DNA of 64,000 bases, from contig CAVUMB010000005.1 in the NCBI GenBank assembly GCA_963742405.1, positions 186,001-250,000 of the forward strand, in the 5' to 3' direction. The stretch's first letter is position 1. The number at the start of each line of letters is the position of its first letter. The stretch comes from JAGVSR01 sp963742405 (GTDB lineage Bacteria > Pseudomonadota > Alphaproteobacteria > Rhizobiales > Hyphomicrobiaceae). The translations under genes and the position numbers were made by a program. Shown here one piece after another: positions 14,524-24,000 of the stretch. The notes under the pieces were generated by a model. The model saw only the letters and a list, made by a program, of their open reading frames with translations. It was not told the DNA's origin and made no database searches.

Positions 14524-17500
14524 CTATTCGGCAGCATGCAGCAAGCGCAGCGCGTTGTTGGCGGGAGAAACCGCCGCGGCTCCTCGCCCATCCTCCCGAA
14601 CCCGGAACCAAGCCGCGTAGAGCGCCGGCAGGAAAACGAGAGTCAAAACCGTAGCCACCAGAAGTCCACCCATCATGCTGATGGCCATGGGCCCCCAAAA
14701 CACGCTGCGCGCCAGCGGGATCATGGCAAGTATGGCAGCCAGGGCTGTCAGAATGACGGGCCGCGCGCGGCGTACGGTGCTCTCGACGATCGCGTCCCAA
14801 GGCGCAAGTCCTGCCGCCAGATCGTGATCGATCTGATCGACGAGGATAACAGTGTTGCGCATGATCATGCCGGCAAGCGCAATCACACCCAGAAGCGCGA
14901 CGAACCCGAACGGTGCGTTAAAGGCGAGCAGGGCGGCAACGGCGCCGATCAATCCGAGGGGTGCTGTCGAGAACACGAGAAACAGTTTCGAAAAGTTGCG
15001 CAGCTGTAGCATCAGGATCGTCAACATTGCCGCCAGCATGACCGGGAAAATTTTGAACAGCGCGACGTTCGCCTTCTCACTTTCCTCAACCGCTCCGCCG
15101 GTGTCGATGCGGTAGCCGGCTGGAAGCGTCCCTTGCAGTGCGGCAAGTTTCGGCAAGAGTGCCGCAGTAACGGTCGGTGGCTGGACACCCGGCGCAACGT
15201 CGGAGCGAACCGTCAAATTGAGATCCCGATTGCGCCGCCACAAAATTGGCTCTTCAAAGCCGACCTTCACCGTTGCAACCTGCCGCAAGGGCACAGCCGT
15301 CCCGCTACGAGTCAAAATGGTGAGGTCACCAATTCGACCGGGATCGAGCCGCTCACCGGGCGCCGCCCGTGCTACAACATCGATAACCTCGATCCCTTCG
15401 CGGTATTCCGAGATGGTTGCGCCCGACAGCAGCGTTTGCAGTGTACGCGAGATCTGCGCCGAGTTGAGACCGAACGCGCGTGCACGATCCTGATCCACTT
15501 CGAGTGTGAGGTTCTTGACCTGCTCGTTCCATTCGAGTTGCGGATCTACAACGCGCGACTCGCTTCGCATGAGTGCAAGCACCTGCTGCGCAATGTCTCG
15601 CACCTTCTGTGGATCTTCGCCCACGATGCGAAACTGGACGGGGAATCCGACCGGCGGACCAAAGTTCAATCGGTCGATGCGAACGCGGGCTTGTGGAACC
15701 GCACCGTCGGCGATTGCACGTTCGAGCTTGCCCTTGAGCCTTTCGCGCGCGTCCGCATCCTTGGTCATGATAACGGTCAAGGCAAAGCTGGGGTTAGGCA
15801 GCACGGGATTGAGGGCAAGAAAGAACCGCGGGCTGCCTTGGCCGACATAAGTCGTGTAGGTGACGACATCGCGATCGCCGGCCAATAGCTTTTCGGCATC
15901 GGCCGCGGCCTTGGCCGTTGCCTCGATCGACGTTCCTTCCGGCATCCGAACCTCGATGAAGAGTTCAGGGCGAGACGACGTTGGGAAGAATTGCTGCTGC
16001 ACGAACGCCATGCCACCGATCGCGGCGATGAATGAGAGGACGGTCGCGGTAATCACCGTCCAGCGATGACGCAGAGACCAGTTGATCGTCCGCCGCAACG
16101 CCGTGTACGCGCGACTGTCATATCCATGCGCAGCTTGGTTGCCTATTTTCTCCGACAGCAACCGGGTTCCCAGATACGGAGCGAACACGACAGCCACGAT
16201 CCACGAGACGATGAGAGCCAGACCCACGATCCAGAATATGTTGCCGGCATATTCACCCGCCGTCGATTTCGCAAATCCCACCGGAAGAAATCCGGCGGCC
16301 GTGACAAGCGTACCGGTTAGCATCGGAAATGCCGTCGATTGCCAAGCAAAAGCAGCCGCTTTGATACGGTCAAAGCCTTCCTCTATTTTCACGACCATCA
16401 TCTCGACCGCGATGATGGCATCATCGACAAGTAGCCCGAGGGCGATGATGAGCGCGCCAAGTGTGATGCGGTCGAGGTTCATTCCGGCGGCGTACATCAC
16501 GACGAACACGATCGCCAGGACGAGCGGAACGGAAAGTGCAACGACGATGCCGGCCCGGAAGCCAAGCGAAAAGAAGCTGACGATGAGCACGATCGCCAAG
16601 GCTTCGCCGAAAGACGTCAGAAATTCTCCGACGGATTGCTCCACGACGCGCGGCTGATCCGCGATTTGCTCCAGTTCGATCCCCAATGGGATGTCGGATC
16701 GCACAGCAGCGACCGCGGCCACAAGATTGCGCCCAAGATCGAGAACGTTGGCGTTCTCGGCCATGGCCACCGCCACACCCACCGCCGGTTTGCCGCGATG
16801 GGTGACGAGGAAGGATGCCGGATCTTCGTACCCGCGCTTCACTTCGGCGATGTCACCGAGCCGGAATGTACGCCCGCCGGCTTCGATCGGGACGGCACGA
16901 ATTGCATCCTCGCCCTTGAAAGCGCCGGTCACCCGGACTTCGATGCGATCGGCATCCGTATCGATCGAACCAGCGGAAACCATAGCGTTTTGCTCACCGA
17001 CGGCGTTGAAAATCGTTTCCGCAGGGATGCCGAGCGTTGCCAGCTTTCGGTAGCTGATTTCCACAAAAATGCGTTCCGGCACATCCCCGACAAGGACGAC
17101 TTTCGCCACGTCCGGCACTTTCAGCAGCGCACGGCGCAGAACGTCGGCCTGCCGTTTCAGATCAGCGCGCGTGGCTCCGTCGCCGGACAGCATATAGACG
17201 GCCGAGAAAACGTCTCCATATTCGTCATTGAAGAATGGACCGAGCACGCCCTGTGGCAGCTCGATGCGGCTGTCGCTCAGCTTCTTGCGCACCTGATACC
17301 AGGCATCCGATGCGGCTCGCCCGCGCACGCTATCTTTGAGCTGCACTTGCATCACGGCCTGACCGGGGCGTGAGTACGTCCGTACGTAATCGAGCTCAGG
17401 CATCTCCTGCAGCCGCTTTTCGAGCGGTTCGGCAACGAGCCGCTGCACGTCGTCGGCCGTTGCACCCGGCCAGTATGCCTGCACCACCATTGTCTTTATG

Positions 17501-17628
17501 GTGAAGTTCGGATCCTCGGCGCGCCCAAGATGCAAATAGGCGAAAGCGCCGCTTAATCCGATCGCAATGATGAGAAACAGAACCACGGCCGGATTGCGCA
17601 CGGCGACTGCGGAAAGATTGAAATTCAT
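14524..17628 (-). CDS. RND efflux pump inner-membrane subunit
   Basis: A 1,034-residue resistance-nodulation-division transporter of the hydrophobe/amphiphile (AcrB-like) class. It begins with MNFNLSAVAVRNPAVVLFLIIA, the first membrane helix, and continues with the GRAEDPNFTIKTMVVQAYWPGATADDVQ and LEKRLQEMPELDYVRTYS porter motifs. Helix 4 carries ITLGALIIALGLLVDDAIIAVEMMV with the paired aspartates of the proton relay. The second half repeats the layout, including FGFVALLGVIALAGMIMRNTVILVDQID. It would export hydrophobic compounds using the proton gradient. It is last in an adaptor-SDR-pump operon; no outer-membrane factor gene is adjacent. Confidence 0.95.
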   Translation of the reverse strand: MNFNLSAVAVRNPAVVLFLIIAIGLSGAFAYLHLGRAEDPNFTIKTMVVQAYWPGATADDVQRLVAEPLEKRLQEMPELDYVRTYSRPGQAVMQVQLKDSVRGRAASDAWYQVRKKLSDSRIELPQGVLGPFFNDEYGDVFSAVYMLSGDGATRADLKRQADVLRRALLKVPDVAKVVLVGDVPERIFVEISYRKLATLGIPAETIFNAVGEQNAMVSAGSIDTDADRIEVRVTGAFKGEDAIRAVPIEAGGRTFRLGDIAEVKRGYEDPASFLVTHRGKPAVGVAVAMAENANVLDLGRNLVAAVAAVRSDIPLGIELEQIADQPRVVEQSVGEFLTSFGEALAIVLIVSFFSLGFRAGIVVALSVPLVLAIVFVVMYAAGMNLDRITLGALIIALGLLVDDAIIAVEMMVVKIEEGFDRIKAAAFAWQSTAFPMLTGTLVTAAGFLPVGFAKSTAGEYAGNIFWIVGLALIVSWIVAVVFAPYLGTRLLSEKIGNQAAHGYDSRAYTALRRTINWSLRHRWTVITATVLSFIAAIGGMAFVQQQFFPTSSRPELFIEVRMPEGTSIEATAKAAADAEKLLAGDRDVVTYTTYVGQGSPRFFLALNPVLPNPSFALTVIMTKDADARERLKGKLERAIADGAVPQARVRIDRLNFGPPVGFPVQFRIVGEDPQKVRDIAQQVLALMRSESRVVDPQLEWNEQVKNLTLEVDQDRARAFGLNSAQISRTLQTLLSGATISEYREGIEVIDVVARAAPGERLDPGRIGDLTILTRSGTAVPLRQVATVKVGFEEPILWRRNRDLNLTVRSDVAPGVQPPTVTAALLPKLAALQGTLPAGYRIDTGGAVEESEKANVALFKIFPVMLAAMLTILMLQLRNFSKLFLVFSTAPLGLIGAVAALLAFNAPFGFVALLGVIALAGMIMRNTVILVDQIDHDLAAGLAPWDAIVESTVRRARPVILTALAAILAMIPLARSVFWGPMAISMMGGLLVATVLTLVFLPALYAAWFRVREDGRGAAAVSPANNALRLLHAAE

Positions 17629-17649
17629 GCGAACCTCCCGCCAGCGCGG

Positions 17650-18678
17650 CTAGACGAGCTTGTTGTCGATGATAAAGCGGCCGGCCGAAACGACGGCGTC
17701 ACTCGCGGGCTTGAATACAACGCCAAGATCCCGCCTCGCGCTCTGCGCCGTCACGTCGGGACGATCATCAAGATTGGGAACGATCGCGCGAATTTCCCTG
17801 TCGAACAGCGCCAAGATCCGAATGATGAAATTCGGTGCCCGCCGCGTGACGATCCGGCGATCGGGAAACGCGCTCTTCAGGATTTGAGCCATCTGCGGAA
17901 ACCACAAAAATTCATCGCCGCCGAGGTAGCGTTTTCCTGCTGTCCCCGGTCGCGTCAGTGCCGCGACATGCATGGCTGCAACGTCGCGCACATCGACAAC
18001 GGGAAAGCCAAAGTTCGGCAACATCGGATCCTTGGCTTCAAGAATGCGCTGAATGACGCGCAGCGATGTTCCGAATGCCATATCCAGCGGAGCGCCAACA
18101 ACGAAGCCGGGATTGATGACCGTCAGTTTGATCTCGGGCGCGTCTGTCTCGACGAACCGCCACGCAGCCCGCTCGGCGAGTGTCTTCGATTTTGCGTAAG
18201 GCGTTGCGCGGCGATCGGTGGTATCGCTCCAGTCGCTCTCGTCGAGCACGGCTTTGCTGCTTTTCGGGGCTAGGATTATTGCAACCACCGACGATGTGAG
18301 CACCACCCGCGTGACGCCTGCTTTCTTGGCCGCGCGCAAGGCTCTGAGCGTTCCTTCGACTGCCGGCCGAATGACGTCGTTCTCATCCCTGGGCTGCGCG
18401 AGTGGGAAAGGCGAGGCCGTATGTATCAGGGCAACGGCGTCCGCTAGTGCTGCCTCCCAGCCGTCGTCTTTTTCGAGATCAAGCTGTGCGAAGCTGAGCC
18501 GCTGGTCGAGACCGTCTGCATCGCTCACATGCGCCAGCATGGCGGCGCGCAATTCCGCCTGCCGCACCGGCGAGCGCACCGTGGCTCGCACACTGTAGCC
18601 GGCTTCGAGAAGTTGCAGCACGATATGCTTGGCGATGAAACCCGAACCGCCGGTGACGACGACTATTCCGCTCGACAT
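17650..18678 (-). CDS. Extended SDR, dihydroflavonol-reductase-like aldehyde/ketone reductase
   Basis: A 342-residue NAD(P)-dependent short-chain dehydrogenase of the extended type. The nucleotide-binding motif VVTGGSGFIAKHI opens the protein; the catalytic YxxxK is TPYAKSK near residue 165, with an upstream Ser in VVLTSSVVA. The layout matches the DFR/cinnamoyl-CoA-reductase-like group, whose bacterial members reduce aldehydes and ketones. It lies 13 bases after the adaptor gene and 21 bases before the RND pump gene, all on the minus strand, so it is embedded in the efflux operon. It may chemically reduce a toxic carbonyl that the pump also handles; that is inference. Confidence 0.9.
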   Translation of the reverse strand: MSSGIVVVTGGSGFIAKHIVLQLLEAGYSVRATVRSPVRQAELRAAMLAHVSDADGLDQRLSFAQLDLEKDDGWEAALADAVALIHTASPFPLAQPRDENDVIRPAVEGTLRALRAAKKAGVTRVVLTSSVVAIILAPKSSKAVLDESDWSDTTDRRATPYAKSKTLAERAAWRFVETDAPEIKLTVINPGFVVGAPLDMAFGTSLRVIQRILEAKDPMLPNFGFPVVDVRDVAAMHVAALTRPGTAGKRYLGGDEFLWFPQMAQILKSAFPDRRIVTRRAPNFIIRILALFDREIRAIVPNLDDRPDVTAQSARRDLGVVFKPASDAVVSAGRFIIDNKLV

Positions 18679-18691
18679 TACTTTTGCTCCG

Positions 18692-19825
18692 TCAGTTCTG
18701 GCTGGTGGCTGTGTGTGATGGAATGGGACGTATCGGCTTGCCTGGATCGAGCAGATGCACGCCGAGCACGACGACTTGGTCGCCGCTGTTGAGGCCGGAC
18801 GAAATCAGCACGCGGCTTTTCTCCAGTGATTGGATCGTGACGGCACGGGGTACTGCTCGCGTTCCGTCGGCCGAGACGACCCAAACCACCGCACCTCTGC
18901 CGTCGTTCACAACGGCCGATACCGGCAGAACGGCGACGTTGTCAGATTGGCCGGCGCCGAGGCGCACGGTGACCGTTCGACCTAGAATGGCGTCCGGTCC
19001 GGGATGATCGAGGGCGAAGCGGGCCCGGAATGTGCGCGACAACGGATCAGCGTCCGGCGCCACTTCGCGTAATCGCGCCGGCAGCGACTTCTGCTGCTCA
19101 TCGGCGCTCGCTCCCCAGATCACGACGTTGGCCTGGGCGCCGCGGACGGCTTCCACGTCCTGTTCGGGAAGTGCAACCTCCGCCTCGATTGCATCGAGGC
19201 GCGCGACCTTCGCAACGAGTTGGCCGGCCGCAACGACCTGACCGGCTTCCACCGGTAGGGCCGTCACAACGCCGGTCGCGTCCGAAACGAGTGTCGCGTA
19301 ATCGAGCTGATTGCGGGCGAGCGCCACGTTACGCTGACCCCGGTCGACGCGCGCGCGCGCCTCGGCGGCCGCAGAGGCGCGCTGGTCGAGCGCAGCCTTC
19401 GAAACATGACCCTCGTGGAACAAGGTGTCGTACCTGCCGAGTGAAGCGACGGCTTCATCGCGACTGGCTGTCGCTGCTGCGAGTTCCGCCTCTTGCGCGG
19501 CCAGTGTGAGTTCGAGATCGGCAGGATCGAGCCGGCCGAGAACCTGCCCACGCTCGACCCGTTCGCCAACTTCGACGAGCCGGGCGACAACCTTGCCGCC
19601 GACGCGAAACCCAAGATCTGATTGATAGCGGGCCTTGATGGTGCCGACATAACTCCACGTGCGCGCCGAGGGCTGCAGCGCGATCGACATCGTTTCAACG
19701 GCCTGTGGCCTCGGCGGCGTGTCGTTGGCGGTCCCGGTATCGCAGCCCGCAAGCGCTCCAGCCGCTGCCAGAACCAGACCCGTCCGGATGAAATAGAATC
19801 GGTGGGTGGCTTGCCTCTGAGCCAT
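18692..19825 (-). CDS. RND efflux periplasmic adaptor lipoprotein
   Basis: A 377-residue membrane fusion protein that links an RND pump to an outer-membrane channel. A lipobox LAGC (about residues 25-28) marks it as a lipoprotein. The lipoyl-like hairpin region includes VGERVERGQVLGRLDPADLELTL and the second half GVVTALPVEAGQVVAAGQLVAKVA, with a long alpha-helical hairpin between. The C-terminal beta-barrel ends in SGLNSGDQVVVLGVHLLDPG. ATG 19825 is chosen because AGGAGGC lies at ideal spacing before it. It is the first gene of the efflux operon and divergent from a TetR gene. Confidence 0.94.
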   Translation of the reverse strand: MAQRQATHRFYFIRTGLVLAAAGALAGCDTGTANDTPPRPQAVETMSIALQPSARTWSYVGTIKARYQSDLGFRVGGKVVARLVEVGERVERGQVLGRLDPADLELTLAAQEAELAAATASRDEAVASLGRYDTLFHEGHVSKAALDQRASAAAEARARVDRGQRNVALARNQLDYATLVSDATGVVTALPVEAGQVVAAGQLVAKVARLDAIEAEVALPEQDVEAVRGAQANVVIWGASADEQQKSLPARLREVAPDADPLSRTFRARFALDHPGPDAILGRTVTVRLGAGQSDNVAVLPVSAVVNDGRGAVVWVVSADGTRAVPRAVTIQSLEKSRVLISSGLNSGDQVVVLGVHLLDPGKPIRPIPSHTATSQN

Positions 19826-19870
19826 TGAAAAAGCCTCCTTTTTTGCGCTCCAGCGCAAAGACCGCTTGAA

Positions 19871-19908
19871 AAGTAAGCTGGACTAACATATGTTAGCGGT
19901 GCTTACTT
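19871..19908. promoter_or_regulatory. 38-bp operator-like dyad of the efflux operon
   Basis: A large dyad with one centre: AAGTAAGC at 19871-19878 pairs with GCTTACTT at 19901-19908, and the core is the perfect palindrome CTAACATATGTTAG at 19883-19896. It lies between the adaptor start (19825) and the divergent TetR start (19966). A weaker GTTA-N7-TAAC follows at 19916-19930. This is a strong candidate for the TetR binding site controlling both directions. Confidence 0.75.
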
Positions 19909-19965
19909 GACAAGTGTTAATTGCGCTAACTTTGCGGAGAGCTTCAAATCATCGATGATCCCGCT

Positions 19966-20622
19966 ATGTCCGAACCTCTGTCACGTCCCCCGTCTGAAGC
20001 CGGCACGAAAAAGCCGCGCTACCATCATGGAGACCTGCGTCAGACGCTGATTGATGCATCGCATCAGCTGTTGGTGGAAAAGGGCGCTGAAAATTTCACG
20101 CTCGCGGATGCCTGCCGCGTTGCCGGCGTCTCCACGGCCGCCCCCTACAAGCATTTTCGCGACAAACTGGAAATTCTCGAAGCCATCGTCGAGCAGGGTT
20201 TTGATCGCATGGCCGAGCGTTCGATCGCAGCCGTGCGGTCAAAGGGCGAAGGTACGATCGACGGCATGATCGCGATGGGGCAGGCCTATATCGCGTTCGC
20301 GATGGACGAAACGGCCGTGTTCCGCCTCATGTTCGGCCATAACAGTGCTTTAAAGCGCGCCGCGGATGTCGAGAAAACCGGTCGCGCCTGCTTCTCCAAC
20401 GTCATCGAGCAGGTTGCCATCTATTGCGCCCGCAACGACGCTGACGGCGATCCGATGCACATCGCTCTCAACCTTTGGACGTTCGTACACGGTGCGGCGT
20501 GCCTGTTGATCGATGAGGATTACGAGAAGGTCGCGCCCGGTCTCGATGTGAACGAGCTGATTGCTCACGCCGCCACCCGATTGCTGCCGCCGCCGCACCC
20601 GCCGGCGCCGGAAAAGGCCTAA
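19966..20622 (+). CDS. TetR/AcrR-family regulator of the efflux operon
   Basis: A 218-residue repressor. The DNA-binding domain is clear: KPRYHHGDLRQTLIDASHQLLVEKG, then FTLADACRVAGVSTAAPYKHFRDKLEILEAI, the TetR helix-turn-helix (about residues 20-70). The C-terminal domain resembles the WHG-type TetR ligand domain, with FRLMFGH and NLWTFVHGAACLLID. It is transcribed away from the RND operon, with a 38-bp dyad in the intergenic space, so it most likely represses its own gene and the pump until an inducer binds. Confidence 0.93.
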   Translation: MSEPLSRPPSEAGTKKPRYHHGDLRQTLIDASHQLLVEKGAENFTLADACRVAGVSTAAPYKHFRDKLEILEAIVEQGFDRMAERSIAAVRSKGEGTIDGMIAMGQAYIAFAMDETAVFRLMFGHNSALKRAADVEKTGRACFSNVIEQVAIYCARNDADGDPMHIALNLWTFVHGAACLLIDEDYEKVAPGLDVNELIAHAATRLLPPPHPPAPEKA

Positions 20623-21035
20623 GCTATTGTCTCCGAAATTTCGACTTTCCGCAGAATGCTAACGCCTGAGAATGCTATGCGTCAGCAAGCAGGACAGCAA
20701 TTTCAATTTTTCGTCGCCGCAATTAGCGGCTCATGCAACATATCGGACAGGCTCGGGAATCCATCTATTCTGTTGCGAGACAACAGCTGTTCAAAGATGA
20801 AGTCAAACTGACGCCCGAATTTAAAAAGGGATCGCAAACCCTCGCGAATGCGCCTGAATTGGTCGCAGAATAAATCATAATTGTCGCGCTTAATGAGTGA
20901 GTAAGAAATTACGAATTGACACATATCCGACGTCTACTTAGCAATCTCGAAACCATAAGTCCTCTACGGTCCTCTGCAAACAGCAGAAATCTGCCTTCAG
21001 GCGGATGCATGCGCTCAGGCGCAAAGGACCTCGTC
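20623..21035. other. 413-base upstream region of the giant adhesin gene
   Basis: No supported gene. AT-richer than its surroundings, which fits a regulatory region. A TTGACA hexamer at 20916-20921 with a weak TAGCAA 17 bases later (20939-20944) could be a promoter for the adhesin, giving a leader of roughly 85 bases. Confidence 0.4.
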
Positions 21036-24000
21036 ATGGATCGCTCAGATGCAACCGACAATACCAACGCTGAACGCGAGTTTGCCGGAAGCGATCGATC
21101 CGGCCCGGCCTTAAGCGCTTCGCCGCAGCGCGTTCCCGCACGCCGCGAGGTCATCGACCTTGAGGTCACACCCGCCACCGGCCCTTCGATAGCAAACTTT
21201 GTTACTCACGACGGCGCCAAAGTGACGATCACTGTCGAGGGGCTCCTCGGTCTGCGCTTTCCCGAAGGCGGTCTGATCGTGCTGCAGGGCACGGATGCGA
21301 TCCCAGCTGCCTTCAATGATCAGCATGGCATTCTGCTGGACATTCTTAATACCGATAAGGCGTTGTTCCTGTCCGTCGTTTCTGATCTGCAGCGTGGCAA
21401 CGCGGGCACCGACCCGCTGGCGGAGTATCTTCCGCACGCAGCGGACGTCGACAATTCTAAAGGCATCACGCAATTAGACTTGACGCAAACCGGCAGCAGC
21501 TACCCGCCGGTGACGTCAATTCCCGGGTCTCTGGCTAGTATGCCTGGTCTGCGGCGGCTCGACGCTCCCGATGTCGAAACGCGGCAGTGGGGCCGGGATG
21601 ATCTGAAACGCGGTGAAGCTGGTGCCAGTGGTCGGCTCGTCGATACCGCTGTCGGGAGCGCGCTGAAGCATCTGACCGGTCTGGGCGACGAGGATCGCGG
21701 ACATCGCAACGGTGAAAAAATATCGTCAAATGACAACGCGCTTTATGTAGGTCCTAATACGCCGACCGGTGATAGCCTCGATCATCTTTGGCTCCTCGGA
21801 GATATTGAATATCTGCGCGCGTCGCGCGACCTTGACGAGGGCGACAGCCCATTCGAACTTGACGGCTATGCGCCGATCATTTGGCCGCCCATTGAACCCA
21901 TCGCCGCTTTCGCTGCCGTGGAAGACACCGTCTATACGGGAAATCTTTTCGATCCCGGCATCATGCCGTTGCCGATTACGACGTGGCAAGCCACGATTGA
22001 TCCCAGCGTCGGAACGGTAATTTTTGGTCCGAAAGGCGAATTTATTTTCACGCCGTCGCCGGGCTATTCCGGTTTTGCGGAATTTACCTATTCATTCCGC
22101 GATCCACGAACCGGCCTCACCATCTCTGGCGCCGTCGGCATTACAGTCGAAGCGGTCGCCGATCCGGCGACGATCGGCGGCAGCGCATTCACCGACGAAG
22201 ATGTCAACATCGCCACGCCTGTATCCATCGATTTGAACGATCCGGATGGGTCGGAAGATGTCGAGAAGGTGGTCATCACAGGGTTGCCGGCCGGAGCTGC
22301 GCTTTTGTGGGACACCACGATCGCCGGTGCGGGCGTCGACCAGCGCCCGGACGGATCATTCGTCATCACCGGCTCGTCAGCAGATATTCAGGCGCTACTG
22401 CTGTCGTTGTCCGTGACCCCCCCGCAGGATTTCCACGGCCGCATCACGCTCGGTATCGACGTCACGACCATCGAGCGCAACGTTGACCCTGCACTGCCGG
22501 GATACCTCGACCGGGAAACGGTGCACTACGACTATCATGTTGATGTCGAGGCCGTCGCCGACCTGGTCACAGCGACGGGCGACGCCGAAACAACGGACGA
22601 AGACACACTCGTGCACCTCGATGATCTCGCTGCAACGTTTGGCGATCTCTTCGATGGCTCCGAGACCCACGTGGTCGAGATCCGCGGCGTCGATGGCGAC
22701 GCCAAGATCACCGACAGCGTCGGCAACGAATATCCATTCACGCTCGCTGTTGACGGCAGCAAGACCTACACCTTGAACCCATCGCAGGTGACAGACGTCT
22801 ATTTTCTGCCGCCTCCCGACGAGAGCGGCACCTTCACCGGCATGACGATCGTCGCTATTGCGACGGAAGGTTCGAATGGCGACCAGGAGATCGCCTCAGC
22901 ACCCATCCGTGTGTTCGTCAATCCGGTTGCCGATCCGGTGACGATGACCGCTCCGCCGCCGCAGGCGACGGATGAGGATACAGAGGTCGTATTCGGCGAC
23001 GACATCAATATCGTTATCAACGATCCACTCACCCAGACACTCACGCAGGTCGTCCTGGCCGGCTTCCCCGCCGGAACGATCGTGACCTATACGCCCGCGG
23101 CTGGTGTACCGCCGGTCACGGTGATCATGCCTGCCGGCGGCTCTCTGACCCTCAGCGGCAGCGAAGCGGACATTCGTGCCGAACTGGCCACGGTCGCGCT
23201 GACTCCGCCGTTACATACCGATCAGAATATCACGATCAACGTGAGTGCGACGACCGAAGATCTCGGTGGGGTAACCAACACGCAGACCGTGCCGATGACC
23301 ATCGCTGTCGCCGCCGTTGCCGACGGCCCGACGATCTCGGGTTCGGCGTCCGGCCTCGAAGACCAGCCGATCAACCTGCCGATCACGGTGTCGCGCATCG
23401 ACGCGGATGGCTCGGAGCAGTATGACTTTGCCGCCATCACCATTCCGGCCGGGGCGACGCTGATCTATGCCGTGACGCCCCCCAACGGCATCACCGTGTC
23501 GGTGGTCGGCAATGTCCATACCTTTACGCCGGGCCCGGCGACGACAGCCGCGCAGTTCCAAAGCTTCCTGGCGACAGGCCTGCAGGTCCAGGCTCCGGCC
23601 GACAGCGATGTGAACTTCAACGTCGGCGTTCGCGTCGGCACCATCGAGAGCGTTCTCTCGGGCGGCGAAGTGACCCTGCTCAAGGCCGATGCGACGTTCC
23701 AGGTTCCAGTCACGGTCAGCCCCGTCACCGACATGCCGGCGGTCACGGGGTCCAGCACCGTCGATGAAGACACGAGCGTGATCTTCGGCGCCAACATTGC
23801 CATCACTCAGAACGACAAGACGGACGGCTCGGAAGCGATCACGCAGATCGTGGTCGGCAACATCCCGTCTACCGCGACGGTCACATATACCGCCAGCCCC
23901 GGCGTGACGGTCACGCCGTCAACGGCGGCCGGCATCACGAGTTATACGATCGCGGGCGGCAGCGAAGACGCCATCCGCGCGACGCTCGCCACGTTCACGC

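Noticed and set aside
20703..20924. Minus-strand 73-residue frame upstream of the adhesin
   Set aside because: No ribosome-binding site or family; the region looks regulatory and AT-rich.
20916..21035. Extension of the adhesin to an upstream TTG or an ATG at 21006
   Set aside because: The TTG overlaps a promoter-like TTGACA, the added residues include the only cysteine, and the ribosome-binding site fits ATG 21036.
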